Assembly (NCBI GenBank): GCA_020637515.1
Contig: JACKKG010000001.1
Coordinates: forward strand, 1,022,501-1,086,500
Source: Rhodobacter sp.
GTDB lineage: Bacteria; Pseudomonadota; Alphaproteobacteria; Rhodobacterales; Rhodobacteraceae
DNA: 64,000 bases
Direction of reading: 5' to 3'
Below the pieces are notes generated by a model. The model searched no databases. It was given only the letters and a program-made list of their open reading frames with translations, and was not told the origin of the DNA. The first letter of the stretch is position 1. Each line of letters opens with the position of its first letter. Of the stretch, positions 28,607 through 36,426 are shown piece by piece. The position numbers were made by a program, and so were the translations under genes.

Positions 28607-29728
28607 ATGCGCATCGCAATCTTCGGCCTCGGCAGTATCGCGCTCAGTGATGCCCTTGCCCTGGCGCGCACCCATTCGGTGGTGATGACCGGCCCTCTGG
28701 CCGACCGGGTCGCGGCGATCAACGCCGGCGCCTATCCGTTCGAGGACCCGGGCCTGGCCGATTATCTGAAGCGGTGGCCGCTGGACCTGCGTGCCACTGT
28801 CAACCCGGCCGAGGCCTTGCGCGACGCCGAGATGGTGCTGATCGCCTCGCCCCTGCCGCATTGCCCGCAGACCGGCGGTTTTCTGACCGCCGAGCTGGAC
28901 GCGGCCATCGCCGCCGCCGTCGCGCAGTGTCCGGGCGTGCCGGTCGTCATCCGCTCTGCCGTTCCGGTCGGCCACACGTGCCGGATCCGCGCCCGGCTGA
29001 ACGCCGAGGCGCTGTTCTATGCGCCCGAGTTCCGCCGCGAGAGCCACGCCCTGACCGACACTTTGCACCCCGCGCAGATCGTGGTCGGCGCGCGCGGCGA
29101 GGCCGGCCGGGCGATCGCCACCGTGCTGCGCGACGCGGCGCTGTCCGACGTGCCCGTGCGCTGCATCGGCGAGGCCGAGGCCGAGGCCGTCAAGCATTTC
29201 TCGCAGGCCTATCTGGCGGCGCGCGTGGCCTATTTCAACGAACTGGACAGCTACGCCATGATGCACGATCTGGACGCCCGGCAGGTGATCGACGGCGTGT
29301 GCCTGGACCCGCGCATCGGCGGCGGGGCGAACAACCCCTGTTTCGGGTTCGGTGGCCAGCGTCTGCCGCGCAGCACCGAACACCTGACCGACACGTTCGG
29401 CAAGGCCTCGGGCGCGCGGGTCCTGCCGCGCCTGGCCGAGGCCAACGCGGCGCGCATGGACGTTCTGGTCGCCAAGGTCGCGGCGCGCGGCGCCGCCCGC
29501 ATCGGCGTCTATCGGCCCGGTGGCCCGGCGGAATTCGACACCCTCGCCGAGTTGACGAAACGGATCGCCAGCACCGGCACCCGTATCGAAACCTTCGACG
29601 GCCCCGAGGGCAGCCCCGCCTTCGAGCGGTTCACCGCGGATTGCGATCTGGTTCTGTCGCAGCGCATGTCGCCGGCGCTTGCCGCGATCTCGGACAAGCT
29701 GTTCTGCCGCGATCACTACATGACCTGA
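28607..29728 (+). CDS. Ugd paralogue lacking the catalytic cysteine, probable pseudoenzyme
   Basis: 373 residues, aligned with the upstream Ugd along its whole length. The catalytic block GYGGYCLPKD has become GFGGQRLPRS: the Cys nucleophile is Arg252, the following Lys is Arg255 and Asp is Ser256. The NAD loop GLGYVGL is altered to GLGSIAL, and TPTNYD to SPLPHC. Fold-defining segments (APEFRRES, ACVKH-like AVKHFSQAYLAARVAYFNELD) are kept and the frame is intact over 1.1 kb, so it is under selection rather than a decaying copy. AAAGG precedes the start. It may be a regulatory or structural partner of Ugd or a sugar-nucleotide binder. Dehydrogenase activity is unlikely. Confidence 0.82.
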   Translation: MRIAIFGLGSIALSDALALARTHSVVMTGPLADRVAAINAGAYPFEDPGLADYLKRWPLDLRATVNPAEALRDAEMVLIASPLPHCPQTGGFLTAELDAAIAAAVAQCPGVPVVIRSAVPVGHTCRIRARLNAEALFYAPEFRRESHALTDTLHPAQIVVGARGEAGRAIATVLRDAALSDVPVRCIGEAEAEAVKHFSQAYLAARVAYFNELDSYAMMHDLDARQVIDGVCLDPRIGGGANNPCFGFGGQRLPRSTEHLTDTFGKASGARVLPRLAEANAARMDVLVAKVAARGAARIGVYRPGGPAEFDTLAELTKRIASTGTRIETFDGPEGSPAFERFTADCDLVLSQRMSPALAAISDKLFCRDHYMT

Positions 29729-29731
29729 GGG

Positions 29732-30493
29732 TCAATCGACCGGATCGCTCGGATCGACCGCGACCGCAGCACGCGAGGGGCCCAGGCGAACCTCGTCGAA
29801 CCAGGCGATCTGCGTTGCCATCGGTCCACCGTGCCGGCTGACAAAGCTGCGATACAGGCCGTATTTCAGATAGTAGACCTCGGGCAACGGGGCGTCCCAG
29901 GCGGCGATGTCGGCGCGTTCCTGCCCGTCGATCCAGATCGACAACCGGGGTTCGCGGCTGTCGAAGCCGATTGCCAGATCGTGCCAGCCGCCGCGCATCG
30001 ACTCCAGCCGCATCAGCCTGTGGTGGATGTTCGGCGCGTCGGGCACATGCACCGTCACGCTCAACCAGTCGCCCCTCGCCTCGATCTGCATCACCGGCGG
30101 ATGCGACACGCGCCCGCCCGCGCGCCGTTCGGGCCCGCCGCGCTGGTGGATCTGAACGAGCGTGGTGTTGACCCGGTCGGACACGGGAAAACCGGCGGGC
30201 AGCAGGATCGACAGGCCGATCCACACGGTCTGCCCCGGGGGCCATTCGAAATCGGGGCGAAATTCGGTGCGTTCGCGGTCGCGCGCGCAGTCGTCGCCGC
30301 CGGTGTTGGCGGCGCAATCCCCCGCGCGCAGTTCGAACCGTTGCGCCTGCGCCCCGGCGCGCGCTGGGCCGGAAACGATGCCATAGCCCCAGGGCGTATC
30401 GGACAGGCTGCGCGCGCCCGGCAGGCGCTGCGCACCCGCCAGCCCGGGCAGCGCCACCGCCACGAGGGTCATCAGAACGAAACGGCGAACCAT
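29732..30493 (-). CDS. secreted polysaccharide lyase, glucuronan-lyase (PL20)/heparin-lyase-like fold
   Basis: 253 residues with a signal peptide (MVRRFVLMTLVAVALPGLAG-AQ). The body reads like the beta-jelly-roll polysaccharide lyases of the PF14099 group: NTTLVQIHQRGG, HPPVMQIEARGDWLSVTV, GGWHDLAIGF, then YYLKYGLYRS, the segment with the catalytic Tyr in relatives such as PL20 glucuronan lyases. It ends 3 bp from the stop of the Ugd-like gene, convergent with the polysaccharide operon. A secreted uronate lyase here suggests trimming or degradation of the polymer made by that operon. Assignment to PL20 rather than another jelly-roll lyase is tentative. Confidence 0.68.
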   Translation of the reverse strand: MVRRFVLMTLVAVALPGLAGAQRLPGARSLSDTPWGYGIVSGPARAGAQAQRFELRAGDCAANTGGDDCARDRERTEFRPDFEWPPGQTVWIGLSILLPAGFPVSDRVNTTLVQIHQRGGPERRAGGRVSHPPVMQIEARGDWLSVTVHVPDAPNIHHRLMRLESMRGGWHDLAIGFDSREPRLSIWIDGQERADIAAWDAPLPEVYYLKYGLYRSFVSRHGGPMATQIAWFDEVRLGPSRAAVAVDPSDPVD

Positions 30494-30567
30494 GAGCCCA
30501 CCAGACACCGGCCGGGCGTCCGGGGTCAAGGGGGGCACCGCCCGCCGGCCCCCCCGGCAGAGCGGCC

Positions 30568-31857
30568 TCACATCAGGCGCGGCAGCACCAGAACCAGCGT
30601 CGGAAAGGCCAGCAGCAGCCCCAACCGGATCAGATCGGCCACAAAGAACGGCACGATCCCGCGAAAAATCGTCGCCAGCGTGATGTTGCGCACCATGATC
30701 TTCAGGATGAACACATTCAGCCCGACCGGGGGCGTGATCAGGCTGATCTCGATCGCCACCACCACCAGAATGCCGAACCAGACGGGATCGATGCCCAGGA
30801 TCTGCACCACCGGAAAGAAGATCGGGATCGTCAGCAGCATCATCGACAGGCTTTCCAGGAACAGGCCCAGAACCAGATAGATGCCCATCATCACCAGAAG
30901 CGCCTGCATCGGGGTCAGGTTCACGGTCTCGAGCCAGCTCGCCAGGTCGCGGGCAAAACCCAGCATGTCCAGGTAGTTGTTGAACAAGGTGGCGCCGAAC
31001 AGCAGGGCGATCATCATCGCCGAGGTGCGCGCCGATTCGGCAAAGATGTCGATCAACGCGCGCAGGGTCAGCGTGCCGCGGAACAGCACAAAGACGAACG
31101 CCCCCGCGGCGCCGATCCCGGCGGCCTCGGTGGGGGTGAAGACGCCCAGATAGATGCCGCCCAGCACCAGCCCGAACAGCGCCACGATGGGCCAGACGCC
31201 GCGCATCAGGCGCAACCTCTCGGGCCAGGCGGCGCGGGGTCCGGCAGGCCCGGCCTCGGGGTTCAGGCGGGTGACGACGGCGATCGCCGCCATGTAGCCC
31301 AGCACCCCCAGCGTTCCGGGGATGATCCCGGCGATGAACAACTGGCCGATGTTGGTCGAGGTGAGGATGCCATAGATCAGCAACACCACCGAGGGCGGAA
31401 TCAGGATGCCCAACGTGCCCCCGGCGCAGATCGACCCCGCCGCCAGCGCGTCGGAATAGCCATGCGCGCGCATCGGCGGCATTGCCACGCGCGCCATGGT
31501 CGATGCCGTGGCCATGCTGGAGCCCGACACCGCCGAGAACCCCCCGCACGCGGCGATGGTGGCCATCGCCAGCCCGCCCCGGTAATGCCCCAGAAAGGCG
31601 TTCGAGGCGGCATAGAGATCGTGGCTGATCCGCGCCCGCGCGATCAGGTTGCCCATCAGGATGAACAGCGGCAGCACGGTAAAGGTGTGGGTCTGGGCCA
31701 GATCGAAAATCTGCGTCACCAGCACCGAATTGGCGGCATTCATGTTGCGCAGGCCGAGAATGCCGAGATAGCCGATCAGGCCAAGGGCAAAGGCGATCGG
31801 TATCCCGGCGATCAGCAGGCCCATCAGCGCCAGCAGGACGATTGCTCCGGCGGTCAT
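30568..31857 (-). CDS. TRAP transporter large permease (DctM)
   Basis: 429 residues, about twelve membrane helices, with DctM signatures GGFSAVSGSSMATASTMARVAMP and GGTLGILIPPSVVLLIYG. It forms the Na+-coupled channel of a TRAP importer. The start at 31857 shares one base with the DctQ stop (TGATG). It is the last gene of the Rieske-oxygenase operon, so the transporter very likely imports that pathway's substrate. Confidence 0.94.
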   Translation of the reverse strand: MTAGAIVLLALMGLLIAGIPIAFALGLIGYLGILGLRNMNAANSVLVTQIFDLAQTHTFTVLPLFILMGNLIARARISHDLYAASNAFLGHYRGGLAMATIAACGGFSAVSGSSMATASTMARVAMPPMRAHGYSDALAAGSICAGGTLGILIPPSVVLLIYGILTSTNIGQLFIAGIIPGTLGVLGYMAAIAVVTRLNPEAGPAGPRAAWPERLRLMRGVWPIVALFGLVLGGIYLGVFTPTEAAGIGAAGAFVFVLFRGTLTLRALIDIFAESARTSAMMIALLFGATLFNNYLDMLGFARDLASWLETVNLTPMQALLVMMGIYLVLGLFLESLSMMLLTIPIFFPVVQILGIDPVWFGILVVVAIEISLITPPVGLNVFILKIMVRNITLATIFRGIVPFFVADLIRLGLLLAFPTLVLVLPRLM

Positions 31858-32447
31858 CAGGTTTCTATCCGATTGAGGGCAGAACGTTGGACGATGACCT
31901 TGACGGCCATCAGCACGAACAGCAGGGCGCAGATCAGCATGGAAACCGCCATGATCCGCGCCAGCAGGCCGGTGGGCAGGCGGTAGATCTGGGTTCGTTC
32001 GCCCCAGTCGTCCAGTCGCACGCCAAAGCGCCACAGACGCCATCCCAGCCCGCCCGATACCGCCGCCAGCATCAGGTTCACCAACACCGCCCGGCTTCGC
32101 CGCATCCAGACCGGCAGGACGCTGTCCAGCAGGCTGATCCGCACATGGTCCGACCGCGCCGCGACCAGGATCAACGCGGTAAAGACCAGCAGGCCCATCA
32201 TGTAGGACATCACCTCGAACGCGCCCGAGATCGGCGCGTGCATCACATAGCGCAGAAAGACGCTGACGACGGTCAGCAGCATCATCGCGAACAGGATCGC
32301 CGCCGGGATCACCGCATAGGCGCGCTCCAGGCGGATCATCCAGGGCTTGTCCTCGATCAGGCCCGAGGGCGCGCCGGGGCCGTCATCCTCGGCGCCGGGG
32401 GCGGGGCCCCCCGGCGGTTCACCGGGGGGGATGGGATCTCGCACCAT
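31857..32447 (-). CDS. TRAP transporter small permease (DctQ)
   Basis: 196 residues. A Pro/Gly-rich cytoplasmic N-terminus of ~35 residues is followed by four membrane helices, with the DctQ region FLRYVMHAPISGAFEVMSYMM. It couples to DctM and lies 12 bp after the DctP gene. The end at 31857 overlaps dctM. Confidence 0.9.
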   Translation of the reverse strand: MVRDPIPPGEPPGGPAPGAEDDGPGAPSGLIEDKPWMIRLERAYAVIPAAILFAMMLLTVVSVFLRYVMHAPISGAFEVMSYMMGLLVFTALILVAARSDHVRISLLDSVLPVWMRRSRAVLVNLMLAAVSGGLGWRLWRFGVRLDDWGERTQIYRLPTGLLARIMAVSMLICALLFVLMAVKVIVQRSALNRIET

Positions 32448-32459
32448 GGTCCGGGTGCC

Positions 32460-33491
32460 CTATTGCGACGCCAGATCGGCCATCTGCTGGCGCAGAAAGT
32501 CGATCACCGCGTGGCCGTCGATGCCGCGTTCGGCCTGCTCGCGTTCGATCCAGGCGGTTTCCAGCGGCGCCAGCCGGTCGCGCAGGTCGGCCACAAAGGC
32601 GTCGTCGGCGGTGACCACCGTGCGGCCGTCCGCCCGCATCTGCGCCAGCCCGCTGTCCGACACCGTGTCGAACCCGCGCCCGCCCAGGGCCGACAGATAC
32701 TCGCCGGTCAGTGCGTCGAAGGCGGCGCGGTATTGTTCGGGGATGCGGTCATAGGCGTCCTGGCTCATCAGCACGAAGAACGAGGTGTTGAACAGGCCGC
32801 CCGGCACCAGCGTCTGGGTCTGCACCAGGTCCTTCAGGTTGAACGAGGTGTAGCCGTCGGGCGTCATCAGCGTGGCATCGACCACCCCGTTCGCCAGCAA
32901 TTCATAGGTGGTCGGCGCGGGCGAGGACACGACCGACGCGCCCAGCAGTTCCAGCACGCGGTCCTGCGTGCCGCCGCCGCCCCGGGTCAGCAACCCCTGG
33001 AAATCGTCGATGGAATCGACCACCCGCTCGCGGGTCATCAGCGTGCCCGGGCTGTGCGTGAAATAGGCCAGAACGCGCGCGTCGCCATGTTCATGCGAGG
33101 CTGCGAAGAAACGCTCATAGGCGCGCCAATAGGCGATCGAGGCCTGCTCGCCCGTGGTGGTCATGAAGGGCAGTTCCATCACGCCCGCGTTGACAAACCG
33201 GTCCGGCGTGTAGCCATGCACGCCCATCACCAGATCCACCACGCCATCGTCGATCAGTTCCTGTTGGCGCGGCGGCGGGGCCAGCGATGTCGCGGTGAAT
33301 TCGATGCGCACCTCGCCGTCGGTGGCATCGGACACCGCCTGCGCCCAGGGGTTCATGATCTCGGTGCGGGTCAGGTGCGTGGGCGGCACCCACCAGTTGA
33401 AGGTCAGAACGGTTTCGGCCTGCGCCGTGCCGGCCAGCGCCAGTGCGGTGATCCCGACCATCAGCGGGCGGAGGTTTCTGTCGAGGAACAT
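32460..33491 (-). CDS. TRAP transporter substrate-binding protein (DctP)
   Basis: 343 residues with a signal peptide ending AGTAQA-ET. The DctP fold is clear (LTFNWWVPPTHLTRTEIMNPWAQAV, FVNAGVMELPFMTT). The usual substrate-binding Arg region is replaced by a Gly-rich stretch (LTRGGGGTQDRVLELLGA), common in TRAP proteins of aromatic or cyclic acid clusters. The start at 33491 follows AAGGGAGA. It is in operon with the Rieske oxygenase genes. Confidence 0.9.
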   Translation of the reverse strand: MFLDRNLRPLMVGITALALAGTAQAETVLTFNWWVPPTHLTRTEIMNPWAQAVSDATDGEVRIEFTATSLAPPPRQQELIDDGVVDLVMGVHGYTPDRFVNAGVMELPFMTTTGEQASIAYWRAYERFFAASHEHGDARVLAYFTHSPGTLMTRERVVDSIDDFQGLLTRGGGGTQDRVLELLGASVVSSPAPTTYELLANGVVDATLMTPDGYTSFNLKDLVQTQTLVPGGLFNTSFFVLMSQDAYDRIPEQYRAAFDALTGEYLSALGGRGFDTVSDSGLAQMRADGRTVVTADDAFVADLRDRLAPLETAWIEREQAERGIDGHAVIDFLRQQMADLASQ

Positions 33492-33576
33492 GGGCAATCT
33501 CCCTTTTTGTGTTGGTTGTCGTGAACGGTCGCCTTTTGGCGTTTTCGGTTGCGCGTCGGGGGCTGGACAGGCCGGG

Positions 33577-34302
33577 TCAGATCGGCACGCCGCCGATACT
33601 GGCCCCGCCGCAGACATAGAGCGTCTGCCCGGTGACGAAGCCGGCCTCGGGGTCGGCGAAGAACAGAAAGGCGCGGGTGATGTCGGCGGGCGTCCCCAGG
33701 CGTCCGACCGGAAGACGCGCGGCCAGGTCGGCCTCGGCGTCGCTGCCCTTGGGAACGATGCCCCAGAAATTGTCGGTCAGCACGGGGCCGGGCGCGACCA
33801 CGTTCACGGTGATGCCGTCACCGGCCAGTTCCAGCGCCCAGGTGCGGGCCATGCCGATCATCCCCGCCTTGGACGCGGAATAGGCGGTGCGGGTCCTGGC
33901 CCCAAGCGCCGCCCGCGAGGCATTCAGCAGGATGCGTCCAAAGTGGCGGGCGCGCATCGCGGGCAGGAAAGCCTGGGTCAGCGTCAGTGCAGCGCCCAGG
34001 TGCAACTGGGTCAGGGCTTGCAGATCCTCGGGGCGGGCCTCGTCGATCAGGTTCGGCAAGATGATGCCGGCGTTGTGGACGAAATGCGTCACCTGATGAC
34101 GCGCGGCGATTTCGGTGGCGACCCGGGCGGTGGCCTGCGGGTCCAGAAGATCGGCGCTGACCTGTTCCAGCGCGGCGGGGGCGTCGTCGGCGGTGTGCCG
34201 GGCGATCGACACCACCCGCCAGCCGCGATCCAGCATCGCGCGCGCCAGATCGGCGCCGATGCCCTTGTTTCCCCCGGTGATGACGGCGGTATAGTCGGTC
34301 AT
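33577..34302 (-). CDS. short-chain dehydrogenase/reductase
   Basis: 241 residues of the classical SDR fold, with NAD(P) loop TGGNKGIG, NAG in HNAGI, catalytic Ser in LNASRAA and Tyr-x3-Lys in YSASKAG. A strong GAGGAGGA site precedes the start. In the oxygenase operon it could rearomatise a cis-dihydrodiol or oxidise a hydroxyacyl-CoA; both roles are known for SDRs in such clusters. The C-terminus (FVTGQTLYVCGGASIG) is typical of the family. Confidence 0.9.
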   Translation of the reverse strand: MTDYTAVITGGNKGIGADLARAMLDRGWRVVSIARHTADDAPAALEQVSADLLDPQATARVATEIAARHQVTHFVHNAGIILPNLIDEARPEDLQALTQLHLGAALTLTQAFLPAMRARHFGRILLNASRAALGARTRTAYSASKAGMIGMARTWALELAGDGITVNVVAPGPVLTDNFWGIVPKGSDAEADLAARLPVGRLGTPADITRAFLFFADPEAGFVTGQTLYVCGGASIGGVPI

Positions 34303-34336
34303 GCGTCCTCCTCGATCCTTGCCCGCGCGCGCGCCA

Positions 34337-35938
34337 TCACGGCACCTGCCGGCGCTTCAGCGCGGTGGTGTCCACCGTGCCGGGCGCGCCCACCAGGCTT
34401 GCGGCCAGCGTCTTCAAGGTGGCGCGCTGCACCTTGTTGGTGGCGGTCAGCGGCAGGCTGTCCACAAAGGCGATGTGGCCGGGCACCTTGTAATAGGCCA
34501 TCTGCCCCAGCGCCCAGGTGGCGATCTGGGTTGCCAGGTCGGGCGACGGGGCGTCGGCGACCAGGCAGGCGAAAACCTCGTCGCCGCGCAGCGCGTCGGG
34601 AACCGGCGCCACCGCGGCCGCGCGCACCGCCGGGTGGCGTGCCAGGACCGATTCGACCTCGACCGCGGCGATATTCTCGCCCGAGCGGCGGATCACGTTC
34701 TTCTTGCGATCGACAAAGACCATGGAGCCGTCGGCGTCGAGCCGGACCAGATCGCCGGTGTGGAACCAGCCGCCGGCCCAAGCCTCGGCCGTGGCTTGCG
34801 GGTCGCGGTAGTATTCGCGAAAGAAGCCCGCGCGGGGATCGTCGCCGGCGGCGCGGATCAACAGCTCGCCGGGCTCGCCCGGGGCGGCCGGCGCGCCGTC
34901 GTCGCCCAGCACCCGGATTTCCACCCCGGGCCCGGGGCGGCCCAGGCAGCTTTCGCCCACCCGGCGCGGCGGCTGGCTGGCGGCGATGGCGTTTCCACCG
35001 CCGGTTTCGGTCATTGCCCAGGCCTCGACCAAAGGAAAACCAAAGCGCGATTCAAACGCGGCGTGCAGCTTGGGGTCGATCCCGGCGCCGAAACCGAAGC
35101 GAACGTCCGGCGCGCGATCGTCGTCGCTGGCGGGCAGGCCCATCAGCATCGAGGGCATGACGCCCAGGTAATGCAGGCAGGTGGCCCGTGCGGCGCGCAC
35201 CGATTGCCACCATGTGCGCGGGTGGAACCGGTCCAGCGCGATCAGGCAGCCGCCCGCGCCGATCATCGCCATGAAGGAACAGGCCATCGCGTTCATGTGG
35301 AAGATCGGCAGCGGAGTAATCATCCGGTCGCCATCGGCCAGCGCGCAGAGCCCGCCCTCGGTCAGATACCAGTTGCCCGAGCGAATGAAATAATCGTTGC
35401 CCAGGACGCAGCCCTTGGGCCGGCCCGTGGACCCCGAGGTGTAGAGCACCGCCGCCTCGTCGCCGTCGAACACCGGGGCGGCGGTCACGCGCGGCAGCGG
35501 CGCCCCCGGTTCGGCGACCGGCATCGCCACGCCGGCGGCTTGCGCCGCGCCGCGCAGGTCTGCCACGCGCGATGGGATCGCCAGCGCCAGCGCGGGCGTG
35601 ACATGGCCGATCATGTAGTCCAGTTCCGCCGCGCGCAGATCCGGGTTGACCGGAACGACCGACGCCCCCAGCCCGTTCGCCGCCAGCCACCACAGAAAGA
35701 ACGCGGGACGGTTCTCGAGCAGCAGCATCAGCCGGTGCCCCGGCCCCAGCCCAGCCGCGGCCAGCGCGGTTCTTAGGCGCGCCACCTCGTCCTGAGCGGC
35801 GCCATAGGTCATTTCGCCGGGTGCGATGCCGTAGACCTTTGCGGTTTCGGGCAGGGTGGCCAGAAAGGGCCGGTCGGGCCAGCGCAGGGCGGCCTGGCCG
35901 AAGGCGTCGTGGACGGTGGCGGCGGTGATCGGGCGCAT
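34337..35938 (-). CDS. acyl-CoA synthetase (AMP-forming)
   Basis: 533 residues of the ANL superfamily. It activates a carboxylate to its CoA thioester. Motifs in order: YTSGSTGRPKGC (phosphate loop), WAMTETGGGNA, GWFHTGDLVRLD, DRKKNVIRRSGENI (hinge) and TATNKVQR with the likely catalytic Lys near the C-terminus. It resembles crotonobetaine/carnitine- and cyclic-acid-CoA ligases. The start is at 35938, 2 bp after the dioxygenase beta stop; the SDR follows 34 bp after its end. Confidence 0.9.
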   Translation of the reverse strand: MRPITAATVHDAFGQAALRWPDRPFLATLPETAKVYGIAPGEMTYGAAQDEVARLRTALAAAGLGPGHRLMLLLENRPAFFLWWLAANGLGASVVPVNPDLRAAELDYMIGHVTPALALAIPSRVADLRGAAQAAGVAMPVAEPGAPLPRVTAAPVFDGDEAAVLYTSGSTGRPKGCVLGNDYFIRSGNWYLTEGGLCALADGDRMITPLPIFHMNAMACSFMAMIGAGGCLIALDRFHPRTWWQSVRAARATCLHYLGVMPSMLMGLPASDDDRAPDVRFGFGAGIDPKLHAAFESRFGFPLVEAWAMTETGGGNAIAASQPPRRVGESCLGRPGPGVEIRVLGDDGAPAAPGEPGELLIRAAGDDPRAGFFREYYRDPQATAEAWAGGWFHTGDLVRLDADGSMVFVDRKKNVIRRSGENIAAVEVESVLARHPAVRAAAVAPVPDALRGDEVFACLVADAPSPDLATQIATWALGQMAYYKVPGHIAFVDSLPLTATNKVQRATLKTLAASLVGAPGTVDTTALKRRQVP

Positions 35939-35940
35939 GG

Positions 35941-36426
35941 TCAGGGAAGCAACTGGATATTGCCGAAGGCGGCGTCGCAATTGAGAAGGTCCACGCGCTT
36001 TTGGGCGATCTTCAGCGCCCCGTCGTGCCAGCGCAGATCGTGTCGGGCGGTGATCGCCAGCAGGAACTGGTCGTCCAGCCGGGTTTCGACATAGGTCATG
36101 CGGGTCACCACGGTGTAGCGACCGGCCGCGTTGTCGATGAGATCGCAATCCGGGCGGTTCAACACATGCAGGCAGCGGCTTTTCGGCTTCTGGCTGAAGG
36201 TGCGCGCGCCGTTCAGACGCTCGATGCGCAGGCGCAGCATGAACTGGTCCTCCCACAGCAGCGAGGTTTCGCCGATCGGGTCCTGCTGGTTCCAGTCCAG
36301 CGGCATCCAATACATGCCGTCGGCCATCCACAGCGCCAGCCAGTCGTCGAAGCGGCCCTCGTCCAGCATCCGGGCTTCGGCATGAACAAAGTCGATCAGA
36401 TCGTCGCGGGTGATGGCGGGGGTCAT
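35941..36426 (-). CDS. aromatic-ring-hydroxylating dioxygenase, beta subunit
   Basis: 161 residues of the NTF2-like cone fold that forms the structural beta subunit of Rieske dioxygenases (FVHAEARMLDEGRFDDWLALWMADGMYWMP). It has no metal site. It overlaps the alpha subunit gene by ATGA, so an equimolar complex is expected. Confidence 0.92.
   Translation of the reverse strand: MTPAITRDDLIDFVHAEARMLDEGRFDDWLALWMADGMYWMPLDWNQQDPIGETSLLWEDQFMLRLRIERLNGARTFSQKPKSRCLHVLNRPDCDLIDNAAGRYTVVTRMTYVETRLDDQFLLAITARHDLRWHDGALKIAQKRVDLLNCDAAFGNIQLLP

Noticed and set aside
31842..33524. 560-residue plus-strand frame over the TRAP genes
   Set aside because: Low-complexity His/Gln/Arg composition; the minus strand encodes clear DctP and DctQ proteins.
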